Of a stretch of DNA of 64,000 nucleotides, positions 44,693-52,833 are shown piece by piece. Under the pieces are notes generated by a model that worked only from the letters and a program-made list of their open reading frames with translations, was not told the origin of the DNA and searched no databases. The DNA lies in the NCBI RefSeq assembly GCF_012849095.1, contig NZ_CP051680.1, positions 5,363,501-5,427,500 on the forward strand. The letters are read 5' to 3'. This DNA is from Cohnella herbarum. GTDB taxonomy: Bacteria; Bacillota; Bacilli; Paenibacillales; Paenibacillaceae. Within the stretch, counting starts at the first letter, position 1; every line of letters begins with the position of its first letter. The position numbers were made by a program, and so were the translations under genes.

Positions 44693-47600
44693 TTAGAATT
44701 TCGCCTTTTTTACCATGAAAATGATTGTCGTGCCGCTACCGGGGGAACTGATAATCCGCAAACCTTGACCATATAACTGCTTAAGCCGCCGATTCGTATT
44801 GCGCAAGCCGATTCCCCGATCTTGGCCGCCATGGTCGTCCAACAACCGCCGCCGGGTGCTCTCGTCCATCCCCACGCCGTCGTCCTCGATTCGGACTTCC
44901 GCGCAATCCTCGTACTCGACGATTCGGATTCGGATCTTGCCGCCGCCAACGCGCTTCATAATGCCGTGTCGGACCGCGTTCTCGACGAGGGGCTGGATCG
45001 AAAGGGGCGGAACCGTTAAGTGAATACTTTCATCGACATCCCATTCCACTTGTAATCGATTCTCGAATCGTTCTTTCTCTATGTACAGGTAAGATCGAAC
45101 GAGATCCAACTCATGCCGCAAAGGCACGATCCGCTCCAAATTCCGCGGATCGAAGCTCGCCCGTAAATAATTGCCGAATACTTCGACCAACGTGCGCATC
45201 CTTACCGTATCCAGCTCGCTTAACGCGGCGATCGAAGTGAGCGTGTTAAACAGGAAATGCGGCTGGATTTGAGCTTGAAGCCATGCGGCTTCCATCCGTA
45301 ACCTTTCGCGGAATGATTTCTTGCCGTCCGTTAACGCCCGTACGCGGGATTTCAATTCCATAGCGTCCACCGGTTTAACTAAGTAATCGTTTGCCCCTGC
45401 TTGGAAGCCGGCTTCGATATCTTCCGGTTGACCCCGAGCGGTCAGAAGCAAAATCGGAAGTTCAGCTATTTTATAACGTTCGCGGATCGCGCGAGACAAT
45501 TCGAACCCCGACATTCGCGGCATCATGACGTCCGCGATGACCAGATCCCACTCTTTCGTCGCCAGTATAGCTATGGCTTCATTCCCGTTCTTCGCCTTGG
45601 TGATCTCGTAGCTTTCCATCGCGAGAACCTCTTCTAGGACGCGTAAATTCACCGGGTCGTCATCGACGACCAGAATATTCGCTATGTCCGCAGGATCCCG
45701 TTTGTAAAGTTCCGGACCCGAAGCCAGCAACGCCGCGGCGGTCTCTTTCATAACGTCCGGCATTACTAAAGCCTTCGCGGGAACTTCCTCCCGAGTAACT
45801 TCATCCTGCGGTACGTCCTCATCCGATATCGGTAGAGTAAAGGTAAACTCCGATCCTTCGTTCGGAGATGAAGTTACCGATATCGTGCCCCGATGTAACT
45901 CCACCAGTTGCTTGCAAATGCTCAGCCCTAGCCCAAGTCCGCTCACATCTCCGGCTTGAATCGGGCCGCGCCCCTGCTCGTAAGGCTCGAACAGGACTTG
46001 CTTCGTGTCCTCGTTCATGCCAATGCCGGTGTCCGACACCGCAACATAGGCTTGTCCATTGCGAAAGGATGCGTCGACCGCGATGTATCCTTCGTTCGTA
46101 AACTTCGCCGCGTTGTGCAGAAGGTTAAACAAGATTTGAACGAGGCGATTCTCGTCGGCGACCACGGGAGGGAAATCGTCCGGAACCCGATTGATCAATT
46201 GAATCGGCTTTCCTTCCGTCATAAACCTCACCATGTCCAGGACGCCCGAAACGACGCCTTGGACGTTGACCGCGCGAAGTTGCAGATTGATGCGGTTCTC
46301 TTTCAGCCTTGCGAGGTCGAGCAAATCGTTCAGCAACAACGACATTCTTTTGCCAACGGAGACCAATAGCTCCATGTTTTCGCGATTAGCGGTTTCGTCA
46401 TAGTTGCCGTTGCCTCTAAGCAGCGAATGGCCTATGTTCAGCATAGCGTGAAGCGGATTGCGCAATTCATGGGACGTTCTGGCCAGGAACTGGTCTTTCA
46501 GCCTATCTTCCTCCATCATTTTCATGGCATGCTTGACCGTTTGCTCGGATGTCCTAAGGTATCTCTTGAACCAGTACGATGCAAAAGCAACAAAAGCGGC
46601 GATCATATCCATCGGGTAAAAACCCATTTCCTGCCAAAACGATGCTCTGATGAGTCCCCAGATGATGTTAAACGTTACGGCGCTTACTCCCATCAAAATA
46701 AAGATCGTGTCTTTATTCCCTTTCGTCACGCTCCGGAAAGCGAGCACGGAAATGACCAAATAAGGGATCATGATGATGATAGTATGAAGAGCATCCATCC
46801 TCGTCAGCCAATTAACGGGCAAGAATAGAGCAGCCAACGAATATGCGACGCAGACTGTCGTATAGGCTCGCAAACCCCGCTTTCTCCCGCTTCCTGGCAT
46901 AAGATAACTCATGAATTGCATAAGAAATCCCGCAATCCCAAGATAGACGATATAAAAAATCCTATAGCTCCAGTCGTTGTCGATCGGAAACCACACGAGA
47001 AGCAGTTGACTATCGTCGATCAAGGTAGAGATCATCGCGCAAACGACAAGTCCGAAAAAATAAAGCAACCCACGCTGGCGGACTCCCATGAAATATAAAA
47101 TGACGGAATAGGCTGCATGTACCAATAAAATCAGACATAAGCTTATTTGCAGCCAGGAAGACATTTGCGCATTCTGACTAATCGAGATGCCGTCGCCGAA
47201 TACAATCGGCCCGAAGATTCCTCCCCCCAACCGGTCATCGAAATTCGCCACTTGAACGACGATCTCGATTTCCTCCCGATCAGATGCGAAGATTGCCGTG
47301 TAAGGAACGTTCCTCGCCGTATAGTCGTCCGCGCTTTCGCCCGTCTCGCCCGAACGCCCCAACATTTTCCCATTAACGAACAATTCCGATGACGAGGGGA
47401 TCATCGGTACCTTAATTCCGTATATTTGCTCCGCGTCGCCGTTAACCAACACTCGCAGCCGATAAGAGCCGTAACCGAACGGCGGTCCATTCCATTTTCC
47501 GGGCACCTGCAACATGGTTCTCTCCGTCGGGGACGGAAGCGCTCCGTTATTATCCATGATCAATTGATTCTGGTAAAACTCCCATTCGCCCCTCAGCGAG

Positions 47601-47764
47601 ATTAACCCTTCCGAATCGAGTTCCCGATCTCTCAGATCCGCGACACCTTGGACGGTCTGAGCTATATTCTGCGGAGTGAGATAAAATATCCAGACGAGCC
47701 GCACGCCAAGCAGAACTAATAAGAACGATATGAGGATGAGAACTACTCTTCTAGACGTTAGCAT
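44693..47764 (-). CDS. Hybrid sensor with two histidine-kinase modules and a receiver (7TMR-DISM type)
   Basis: 1023 residues from the ATG at 47764, chosen for the GGAG six bases upstream. Order: one membrane helix (5-27), a DISM-like extracytoplasmic domain (about 35-195), seven membrane helices (about 205-410), HisKA with SHELRNPLH (about 430-495), HATPase with GTG-type boxes SDTGIGM and GLGLGLSICKQL (about 535-650), a receiver (about 700-815) with phospho-Asp in VIADVMMPRMSG, then a LytS-type kinase core with QIQPHFLFNTL (about 845) and a second HATPase with DDGVGMDE and GIGLRNTNRRL (about 925-1015). No separate response regulator lies next to it. It lies between the biuret genes and the transporter operon and may sense a sugar or nitrogen compound outside the cell. 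The partner regulator is unknown. Confidence 0.88.
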   Translation of the reverse strand: MLTSRRVVLILISFLLVLLGVRLVWIFYLTPQNIAQTVQGVADLRDRELDSEGLISLRGEWEFYQNQLIMDNNGALPSPTERTMLQVPGKWNGPPFGYGSYRLRVLVNGDAEQIYGIKVPMIPSSSELFVNGKMLGRSGETGESADDYTARNVPYTAIFASDREEIEIVVQVANFDDRLGGGIFGPIVFGDGISISQNAQMSSWLQISLCLILLVHAAYSVILYFMGVRQRGLLYFFGLVVCAMISTLIDDSQLLLVWFPIDNDWSYRIFYIVYLGIAGFLMQFMSYLMPGSGRKRGLRAYTTVCVAYSLAALFLPVNWLTRMDALHTIIIMIPYLVISVLAFRSVTKGNKDTIFILMGVSAVTFNIIWGLIRASFWQEMGFYPMDMIAAFVAFASYWFKRYLRTSEQTVKHAMKMMEEDRLKDQFLARTSHELRNPLHAMLNIGHSLLRGNGNYDETANRENMELLVSVGKRMSLLLNDLLDLARLKENRINLQLRAVNVQGVVSGVLDMVRFMTEGKPIQLINRVPDDFPPVVADENRLVQILFNLLHNAAKFTNEGYIAVDASFRNGQAYVAVSDTGIGMNEDTKQVLFEPYEQGRGPIQAGDVSGLGLGLSICKQLVELHRGTISVTSSPNEGSEFTFTLPISDEDVPQDEVTREEVPAKALVMPDVMKETAAALLASGPELYKRDPADIANILVVDDDPVNLRVLEEVLAMESYEITKAKNGNEAIAILATKEWDLVIADVMMPRMSGFELSRAIRERYKIAELPILLLTARGQPEDIEAGFQAGANDYLVKPVDAMELKSRVRALTDGKKSFRERLRMEAAWLQAQIQPHFLFNTLTSIAALSELDTVRMRTLVEVFGNYLRASFDPRNLERIVPLRHELDLVRSYLYIEKERFENRLQVEWDVDESIHLTVPPLSIQPLVENAVRHGIMKRVGGGKIRIRIVEYEDCAEVRIEDDGVGMDESTRRRLLDDHGGQDRGIGLRNTNRRLKQLYGQGLRIISSPGSGTTIIFMVKKAKF

Positions 47765-47832
47765 ACGATTCTCCGTTCGGGCTCGACCTAGCTTGATCAA
47801 GCGTTACCCAAACTTTACCACAAAACAAATAA

Positions 47833-47860
47833 GACCGGATATCGGAACCCGAATCCGGTC
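47833..47860 (-). terminator. Terminator after atzF
   Basis: GACCGGAT (47833-47840) pairs with ATCCGGTC (47853-47860); the minus strand continues TTATTTGTTTT. It separates biuH-atzF from the sensor gene. Confidence 0.75.
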
Positions 47861-47937
47861 GATCGCTTTAAGGTAATTTGGGAGATTGGGGAACGATTTT
47901 GCCCGCATCCTTATCTAGCGCGCCTCACGCGGATCAT

Positions 47938-49698
47938 TCACTTTACTGATTTCCAGCCCCCATAGTCGGTGATATCCTCGGATCCTCTAGTCGAATAGGG
48001 TTCGCAGACGAACCCGGGAACTTCCGTTCCATCTTCTAGTTCGACCTTGCCTATCCCAAGAGGTGCCGGTATGTTAGCCACGAAATGCCCGAACTTATCG
48101 AGCGGCATTTCCCACACCTCAAGAGCAATGGATTTGCCGTCTTCGGGTCGTTTAACTAAGCCTGGCTTAGCCGGGTTGGTCGATAGCTTAAACATCCTGT
48201 ACTTTTCAACCGTTCTGTCTTCGCGTAAAAACCTTGCTCCGTATTGCAGCATCTGCGTCTCAAGTGCCAATCCCCTCATGTGTAAGCCGCAAACTGCCAC
48301 AAGCGTATGTTTAGGCGTTGGTTGCATCGTTGTTTTATGTCCTTCTCCGCTTACGAAGAACTGTGCCGCTCCAATCGCATAACCTTCGTTAGAAGCTAGA
48401 GAGAATATCGTAATTCCGAACGGCAGCTTCTCATCCGCAGCTTCCGCGGGTACGGCCACCCCGAACAAATCCAGCAGATTACAATGATTCGTATAGGTTC
48501 CCATTTCCGTATTCGTCTTAATGGGGTCATTGCGAACTTGCTCCCGCGTCCAGGTTCCACCCGCCGTCGGCATGATAAGCACCGCACCCTTCAACAGCTT
48601 GTTCGTCTCAAGCTTAATCGACTGAAGAGCATGCATGGCGCGGAACACCGATGCTCCATCGTATTTCGAAGCCGATCCCGAGCGCAATATTCTTTCCGTA
48701 ACCGGCAATACGCTGTTGGGATGCGCATCTATGAAGCTACCGAGACCCGCCCATCTTTCCTCGACGAACGGCCCTCCGTACAACAAGTTCGCCGCCTGGT
48801 GAAAACCGCGAACATCCACATACTCAATTGGAATCCTTAATTGCTCGAGACGTCGGACCGCCTTCTTCCACGCTTGTTCGTATTCACTTGCATAGGGTCC
48901 GTAAAAGTGTAGCGACCCTTCCGGCAATAACAACTTGCAAGGAATAGCCGCTTGAGGCAATGGCAGTTCCTTCGACCATGGATCCGACTCATCCGGTCCT
49001 CGTACGATGCGGTCGACTTCCAGCGCATCTTCCAGGCTATTCGTGAACGCCGTTACGCAATCCAAGCTTGCGCTTGCCGGCACAACTCCTCGGATCGGCC
49101 AAGAGCCAAGGCTGGGCTTATATCCGAATATCCCGTTTAACGATGCAGGAACGCGCCCTGAACCGGCCGTGTCCGTTCCCAGGGAGAACGCGACGTGTCC
49201 GCGGGCGACCGCCACTGCCGAACCGGAGCTAGAGCCTCCGCTAATAAGTTCGCCCCTTAAAGCGTTGTGCGTTTCGCCATAAGGACTTCTGACGCCTACA
49301 AGACCCGTCGCGAACTGGTCCATATTCGTCTTTCCGATCGGGATAGCCCCAGCCGCTATTAGTCTCTCGACGACCGTGGCGTTGTCCTTAGGCACATATT
49401 GATAATCCGGACATGCAGCCGTAGTCGGAATGCCCGCCCAATCGATGTTGTCTTTGATCCCGAACGGTATGCCCCATAGCGGACAGACGGACGGATTTAG
49501 TTCGGAGAGCCGATCGAGGTACGGGCGGATACGCTCCATGCGCGGCGGAGTAATCCATATGTTCTTGTCGGCGTCCTCTTCGGCGCGCCGAATGATTTCC
49601 GTTACGACTTCTTCCGGAGAGGTTTCACCGGATCGATAGGCGTTGCGCAATTGCTCAATGGACAATGGAGTAGATTGATCCTGCAATTGGAGTTTCAT
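47938..49698 (-). CDS. atzF: Allophanate hydrolase
   Basis: Splits allophanate into ammonia and CO2 (two ammonia per allophanate once N-carboxycarbamate is decarboxylated). The 586 residues comprise an amidase-signature domain (about 15-440) with Lys82 (FGIKDNI), cis-Ser156 in GGSSSGS and nucleophile Ser180 (TDTAGSGRVP), plus the C-terminal allophanate-hydrolase domain (about 465-580, with ALETQMLQYGARFL, MFKLSTNPAKPGL, APLGIGKVELEDG). That two-domain form is AtzF-like and lacks the biotin-dependent urea carboxylase subunits. It lies three bases after biuH, so biuret and then allophanate are degraded by one operon. GAGGCGG precedes the ATG. Confidence 0.92.
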   Translation of the reverse strand: MKLQLQDQSTPLSIEQLRNAYRSGETSPEEVVTEIIRRAEEDADKNIWITPPRMERIRPYLDRLSELNPSVCPLWGIPFGIKDNIDWAGIPTTAACPDYQYVPKDNATVVERLIAAGAIPIGKTNMDQFATGLVGVRSPYGETHNALRGELISGGSSSGSAVAVARGHVAFSLGTDTAGSGRVPASLNGIFGYKPSLGSWPIRGVVPASASLDCVTAFTNSLEDALEVDRIVRGPDESDPWSKELPLPQAAIPCKLLLPEGSLHFYGPYASEYEQAWKKAVRRLEQLRIPIEYVDVRGFHQAANLLYGGPFVEERWAGLGSFIDAHPNSVLPVTERILRSGSASKYDGASVFRAMHALQSIKLETNKLLKGAVLIMPTAGGTWTREQVRNDPIKTNTEMGTYTNHCNLLDLFGVAVPAEAADEKLPFGITIFSLASNEGYAIGAAQFFVSGEGHKTTMQPTPKHTLVAVCGLHMRGLALETQMLQYGARFLREDRTVEKYRMFKLSTNPAKPGLVKRPEDGKSIALEVWEMPLDKFGHFVANIPAPLGIGKVELEDGTEVPGFVCEPYSTRGSEDITDYGGWKSVK

Positions 49699-49701
49699 CG
49701 T

Positions 49702-50409
49702 TCATCCGCCTCTCTGCTCGCTGAGGGATAACGATGCAAGCGACTCCGCCACCTTAACCGAATCGGATACGCTACCGAACACCCCGCCTTGCATGGTCAC
49801 CATCTTAAGTGCGGCTGAATGGTTATCGGGATCCGTTGCGCCCGTACAGTCTTCTAAGATCAAACATTCGTAACCCCGATCGTTCGCTTCGCGCATGGTC
49901 GTATGCACGCACACATCGGTCGTAATTCCCGTTAAAATCAAGTTCTGAATTCCCCTCGTTCGTAGTACGAGATCGAGATCCGTCGCGTAGAAACTGCCTT
50001 TACCCGGTTTGTCGATAATGATCTCGCCGGATATCGGAGCTAGCTCTTCGATGATCTGCCAGCCGGGCTCGCCCCGAACGAGAATTCGTCCCGCCGGTCC
50101 CGGAGATCCGATCTCCGCTCCGATTTGTTTGCTGCGCCACCTCTTATTGTCCGGTAGATCGGATAAATCCGGACGATGACCTTCCCGAGTATGAATAATC
50201 GTGAAACCCGGAATCTCTCTCGTCAGCTTTAACAATCGCTTGATGGGTTCAATCGCCCGACGAGTTAGCGATAAATCGTATCCCATTCGGTCGACATAAC
50301 CCCCTTTGCCGCAAAAGTCGATTTGCATATCGATCACGATCAGAGCCGTATTATCGGCTCTCAGCTGGCCATTATAAGGGTACGCGTAAGGATTTGCTTC
50401 AATAAACAT
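49702..50409 (-). CDS. biuH: Biuret amidohydrolase
   Basis: Hydrolyses biuret to allophanate and ammonia. The 235-residue isochorismatase-fold enzyme has the triad Asp27 (VIDMQIDFCGKGG), Lys134 (IIDKPGKGSF) and Cys167 (GITTDVCVHTT). The stretches PYNGQLRADNTALIVIDMQ, YVDRMGYDLSLT, HTREGHRPDLSDLPDNKRWR and MQGGVFGSVSDS agree with the Rhizobium BiuH group as I recall it, not with nicotinamidases. Substrate assignment also rests on the atzF neighbour. No cyanuric-acid hydrolase (AtzD/Bar) is present here. AAAGGAG precedes the ATG, and a GlnR/TnrA box lies upstream. Confidence 0.9.
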   Translation of the reverse strand: MFIEANPYAYPYNGQLRADNTALIVIDMQIDFCGKGGYVDRMGYDLSLTRRAIEPIKRLLKLTREIPGFTIIHTREGHRPDLSDLPDNKRWRSKQIGAEIGSPGPAGRILVRGEPGWQIIEELAPISGEIIIDKPGKGSFYATDLDLVLRTRGIQNLILTGITTDVCVHTTMREANDRGYECLILEDCTGATDPDNHSAALKMVTMQGGVFGSVSDSVKVAESLASLSLSEQRGG

Positions 50410-50456
50410 CGTTCCCGCTCCTTTGCGTTATGATTATGTTATATATATCATTTATT

Positions 50457-50473
50457 TGTTATATTATATAACA
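50457..50473. promoter_or_regulatory. GlnR/TnrA box and promoter upstream of biuH
   Basis: TGTTATATTATATAACA is a perfect palindromic match to TGTNA-N7-TNACA. On the minus strand it includes a -10 TATAAT (50463-50468), with a possible -35 ATGACT 17 bp upstream. A site overlapping the -10 suggests GlnR repression in nitrogen excess. The transcript leader would be about 45 nt. Confidence 0.7.
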
Positions 50474-50600
50474 TCATTGATGAGGAGTCATTGTTTAAGG
50501 ATCATAATCAGAATCGAGCATTTTTGTGTTCTGATCATAGGTTTGATGAACGCAAAAAATACGACGAACCATAAATAGACCCTCTACATATTCCGTAGAA

Positions 50601-51076
50601 GGCCCGTTCTCATCCCACTCCCCATATGCAAAAAACCGATTCCTTTTCAGGAATCGGGCTCGTTTTTCTTATATGGCGGAGAGAGTGGGATTCGCTCCGT
50701 CTCTGCGTATTAGTGGCCTTCGGCACATTCACGCTCAATGCGACTATCACGCCGGGGCCTACGAACATGCCTTTTGGCATGTTCGCTTAACGGCCCGTTC
50801 TCATCCCACTCGCCATACGCAAAAAACCGATTCCTTTTCAGGAATCGGGCTCGTTTTTCTTATATGGCGGAGAGAGTGGGATTCGCTCCGTCTCTGCGTG
50901 TTAGTGGCCTTCGGCACATTCACGCTCAATGCGACTATCACGCCGGGGCCTACGAACATGCCTTTTGGCATATTCGCTTAACGGCCCGTTCTCATCCCAC
51001 TCGCCATATGCAAAAAACCGATTCCTTTTCAGGAATCGGGCTCGTTTTTCTTATATGGCGGAGAGAGTGGGATTCG
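50601..51076. repeat. Tandem 191-bp units containing the 3' end of tRNA-Ser and a terminator
   Basis: Two full units (50601-50791, 50792-50982) and a 94-bp partial unit (50983-51076) that runs into the real tRNA-Ser. The units differ at only a few positions. Each holds, on the minus strand, a 3' copy of the last 21 nt of tRNA-Ser including CCA, the CCGATTCCT/AGGAATCGG terminator, and an inverted-repeat element with the arms GGCGAGTGGGAT and ATCCCACTC..CGCC. A perfect hairpin GAACATGCC-TTTT-GGCATGTTC (50763-50784) lies inside. The leftmost end carries a related hairpin (50583-50602). The 90 bp to 50601 hold no gene. Confidence 0.8.
51018..51039 (-). terminator. tRNA-Ser terminator
   Basis: CCGATTCCT (51018-51026) pairs with AGGAATCGG (51031-51039); six T follow on the minus strand. 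Copies exist in the two tandem units upstream. Confidence 0.85.
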
Positions 51077-51146
51077 AACCCACGCACGCCTCGCGACGCC
51101 TAGTTGATTTCGAGTCAACCCCCTTGGGCCTCTTGGGTACCTCTCC
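51056..51146 (-). tRNA. tRNA-Ser (anticodon CGA)
   Basis: Acceptor 5' GGAGAGG pairs with 3' TCTCTCC, then discriminator G and encoded CCA. The anticodon stem GTTGA/TCAAC surrounds CTCGAAA, anticodon CGA, reading UCG. The T arm GTGGGTTCGAATCCCAC is perfect, and a long variable arm (GGCGTCGCGAGGCG) identifies a class II tRNA-Ser. A terminator follows. Confidence 0.95.
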
Positions 51147-51220
51147 GCAGCAAGAATAATAATATCAAATAATGGACGGACATGCAACTGGATCGTTCAT
51201 CCATATTTTCGCTCCGTTGT

Positions 51221-51439
51221 TTACTCCCCTTCTCCCTGTGGATCCCCACCGGCCGACTTCAAAACCTTCTTCAGGCTCTTCTCGAACTTGGCGCGAGGAA
51301 GAAGAATACTATGTTTGCACTTTACGCACTTGATCCGGATATCCATCCCCATACGGATGATCTCCATCTCATTCGCTCCGCATGGATGCTGCTTCTTCAT
51401 TAGCACGATATCGCCGAGTTCAAACTGTTTCCGCTCCAT
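51221..51439 (-). CDS. DUF951 family small protein
   Basis: 72 residues with a fixed Cys pattern: HPCGANEMEI near 18-27 and IKCVKCKHSILLPR near 35-48, suggesting a small zinc-bound or DNA/RNA-binding fold. The family is conserved near parAB in Bacillota and has no known function. GGGGAGGG precedes the ATG. It follows mscS after 46 bp on the same strand. Confidence 0.85.
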   Translation of the reverse strand: MERKQFELGDIVLMKKQHPCGANEMEIIRMGMDIRIKCVKCKHSILLPRAKFEKSLKKVLKSAGGDPQGEGE

Positions 51440-51485
51440 TAAGTTTCCCTCCCCCGACCCCGCATGTTCGATCCTATTGACGACA

Positions 51486-52349
51486 TTACGTAGTCGCTTC
51501 CGTCCTTGACGTTTCGAATGCCTTCTTAAGCTCCGTGTTAATTAACCGGGTCACTTCTCCGGTCGTGTTCGGTTTACACCTGGCCGTAATTCGTATCGTC
51601 ATCTGGTTCAGCGCCAACGTCTGGATGCCTAGCACTTCGGGTGTAGCCGTAATGTTAGCATCGTTAATTTGGACGAGAACGCCCCGGATCGTATTCATCA
51701 TTTCTTCAATCGTGTTCTCATAAGCAATCGTTATGTCGATAACCGCGAGCAAAGGATTAACGGAAAAATTCGTCACTTCATTAATGAGGCCGTTAGGAAT
51801 GATGTGAACCTCGCCCGTCCAATTTCTTATCCTTGTGGCGCGCAGTCCGATCATCTCGACCGTCCCTTTGAAATCCTTCGACTGAATGACGTCCCCTACG
51901 GCAAACTGATCCTCGAAAATAATGAAAAATCCGGTAATGACGTCTTTGACCAAACTTTGAGCTCCGAAGCCGATGGCCAGCCCGATTACACCCGCGCCGG
52001 CGAGTAAAGGCGCAATCTGAATATTAAACTCTCCTAGGATGAGGAGGATCGCTATGAAATTAAAGATATACGAAGCCGTATTTTTCATCAACCTGGCCAT
52101 CGTCTGAACGCGTCTTACTCTCAGCTTTAACCGCTTCGATTTTTTCTCGTGCGTCACATGATCGATGAATCGGTTGACGACGATCAAGACGAGCCGGGTG
52201 ATGACAAAGATCAAAATAATCCGCAGAAGTACCATAGACGCCGACGTCCACATTTCCGTATCGCGAATCATATCCCATATCTGATCAATGAATTGATTCC
52301 ACGGGTTTTTGTGGGGGACAACTTGTTCTACTGCATATAAAGAACGCAT
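51486..52349 (-). CDS. Small-conductance mechanosensitive channel (MscS family)
   Basis: 287 residues: three membrane helices (about 33-53, 83-102, 108-130), with the pore helix Gly/Ala-rich segment LAGAGVIGLAIGFGAQSLVKD near 112-132, and a cytoplasmic beta domain with the signature FIIFEDQFAVGDVIQ near 138-152. The C-terminal alpha/beta domain ends in a helix. The channel opens under membrane tension to release solutes. AAGGAGA precedes the ATG. Confidence 0.92.
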   Translation of the reverse strand: MRSLYAVEQVVPHKNPWNQFIDQIWDMIRDTEMWTSASMVLLRIILIFVITRLVLIVVNRFIDHVTHEKKSKRLKLRVRRVQTMARLMKNTASYIFNFIAILLILGEFNIQIAPLLAGAGVIGLAIGFGAQSLVKDVITGFFIIFEDQFAVGDVIQSKDFKGTVEMIGLRATRIRNWTGEVHIIPNGLINEVTNFSVNPLLAVIDITIAYENTIEEMMNTIRGVLVQINDANITATPEVLGIQTLALNQMTIRITARCKPNTTGEVTRLINTELKKAFETSRTEATT

Positions 52350-52392
52350 ACTTCAAATCTCCTTACTAAAAAAACTATTCTTGCGTATCGTA

Positions 52393-52638
52393 TCAAGCAA
52401 TCTCCGAATATCCGTCCGGCGTTTTCTCGAACAAACCCCTGATCTCTACGTTTTCCGATAGAATAATTAGTTTGACTTGATCCAATTCGAGGCTAGGAAA
52501 CGCAATCGATAAAGCGCACCCCGCCGTGATTTCTTTCGGTGTCGGACAAATGTCGATTTCGATATCCGCATACTCGAGGAGCATCTCCGCTCGCAGCGCT
52601 TGTTGAGTGGAATCGAAGGCGATTAAGAGAGTGTCCAT
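52393..52638 (-). CDS. DUF3343 (putative Se/S carrier-like) protein
   Basis: 81 residues matching the DUF3343 pattern: a start MDTLLIAFDSTQQALRAEML, then ICPTPKEITAGCALSIAF near 31-48, whose Cys residues resemble the sulfur-relay TusE/YedF-type site. A class V aminotransferase (cysteine desulfurase-like) is encoded nearby at 53968, so a role in sulfur or selenium transfer is plausible but unproven. GGAGG precedes the ATG. Confidence 0.8.
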   Translation of the reverse strand: MDTLLIAFDSTQQALRAEMLLEYADIEIDICPTPKEITAGCALSIAFPSLELDQVKLIILSENVEIRGLFEKTPDGYSEIA

Positions 52639-52770
52639 CGCGAATACCTCCTGCTTACAAGTATAACAAACTTACAATCCTTATCCTTTCTAAGCGATTC
52701 GGAATTTATTGGTTTTTCGTCGTTATTGGCCGTCCCAGGTCGGCCAAATCTATTTATGCTTGTCGTCCAA

Positions 52771-52800
52771 GTATAAATACGCTCTTTCGTCCATATACTA
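52771..52800 (+). promoter_or_regulatory. Candidate forespore (sigma-F/G) promoter of yyaC
   Basis: GTATA at 52771-52775 and CATATACTA at 52792-52800, 16 bp apart, resemble forespore promoter elements. This would fit the sporulation role of yyaC. The -10 match is partial. Confidence 0.35.
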
Positions 52801-52833
52801 GTAACATACTAGGGTAGGAGGCGAATCGGACGA

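Noticed and set aside
50673..51159. Open frames with MAERVGFAPS/MAERVGFEPT repeats beside the tRNA
   Set aside because: This is the well-known false translation of the antisense tRNA 3' end (WREWDSNPR, ERVGFEPT); the frames follow the 191-bp repeats and have no independent start signals.
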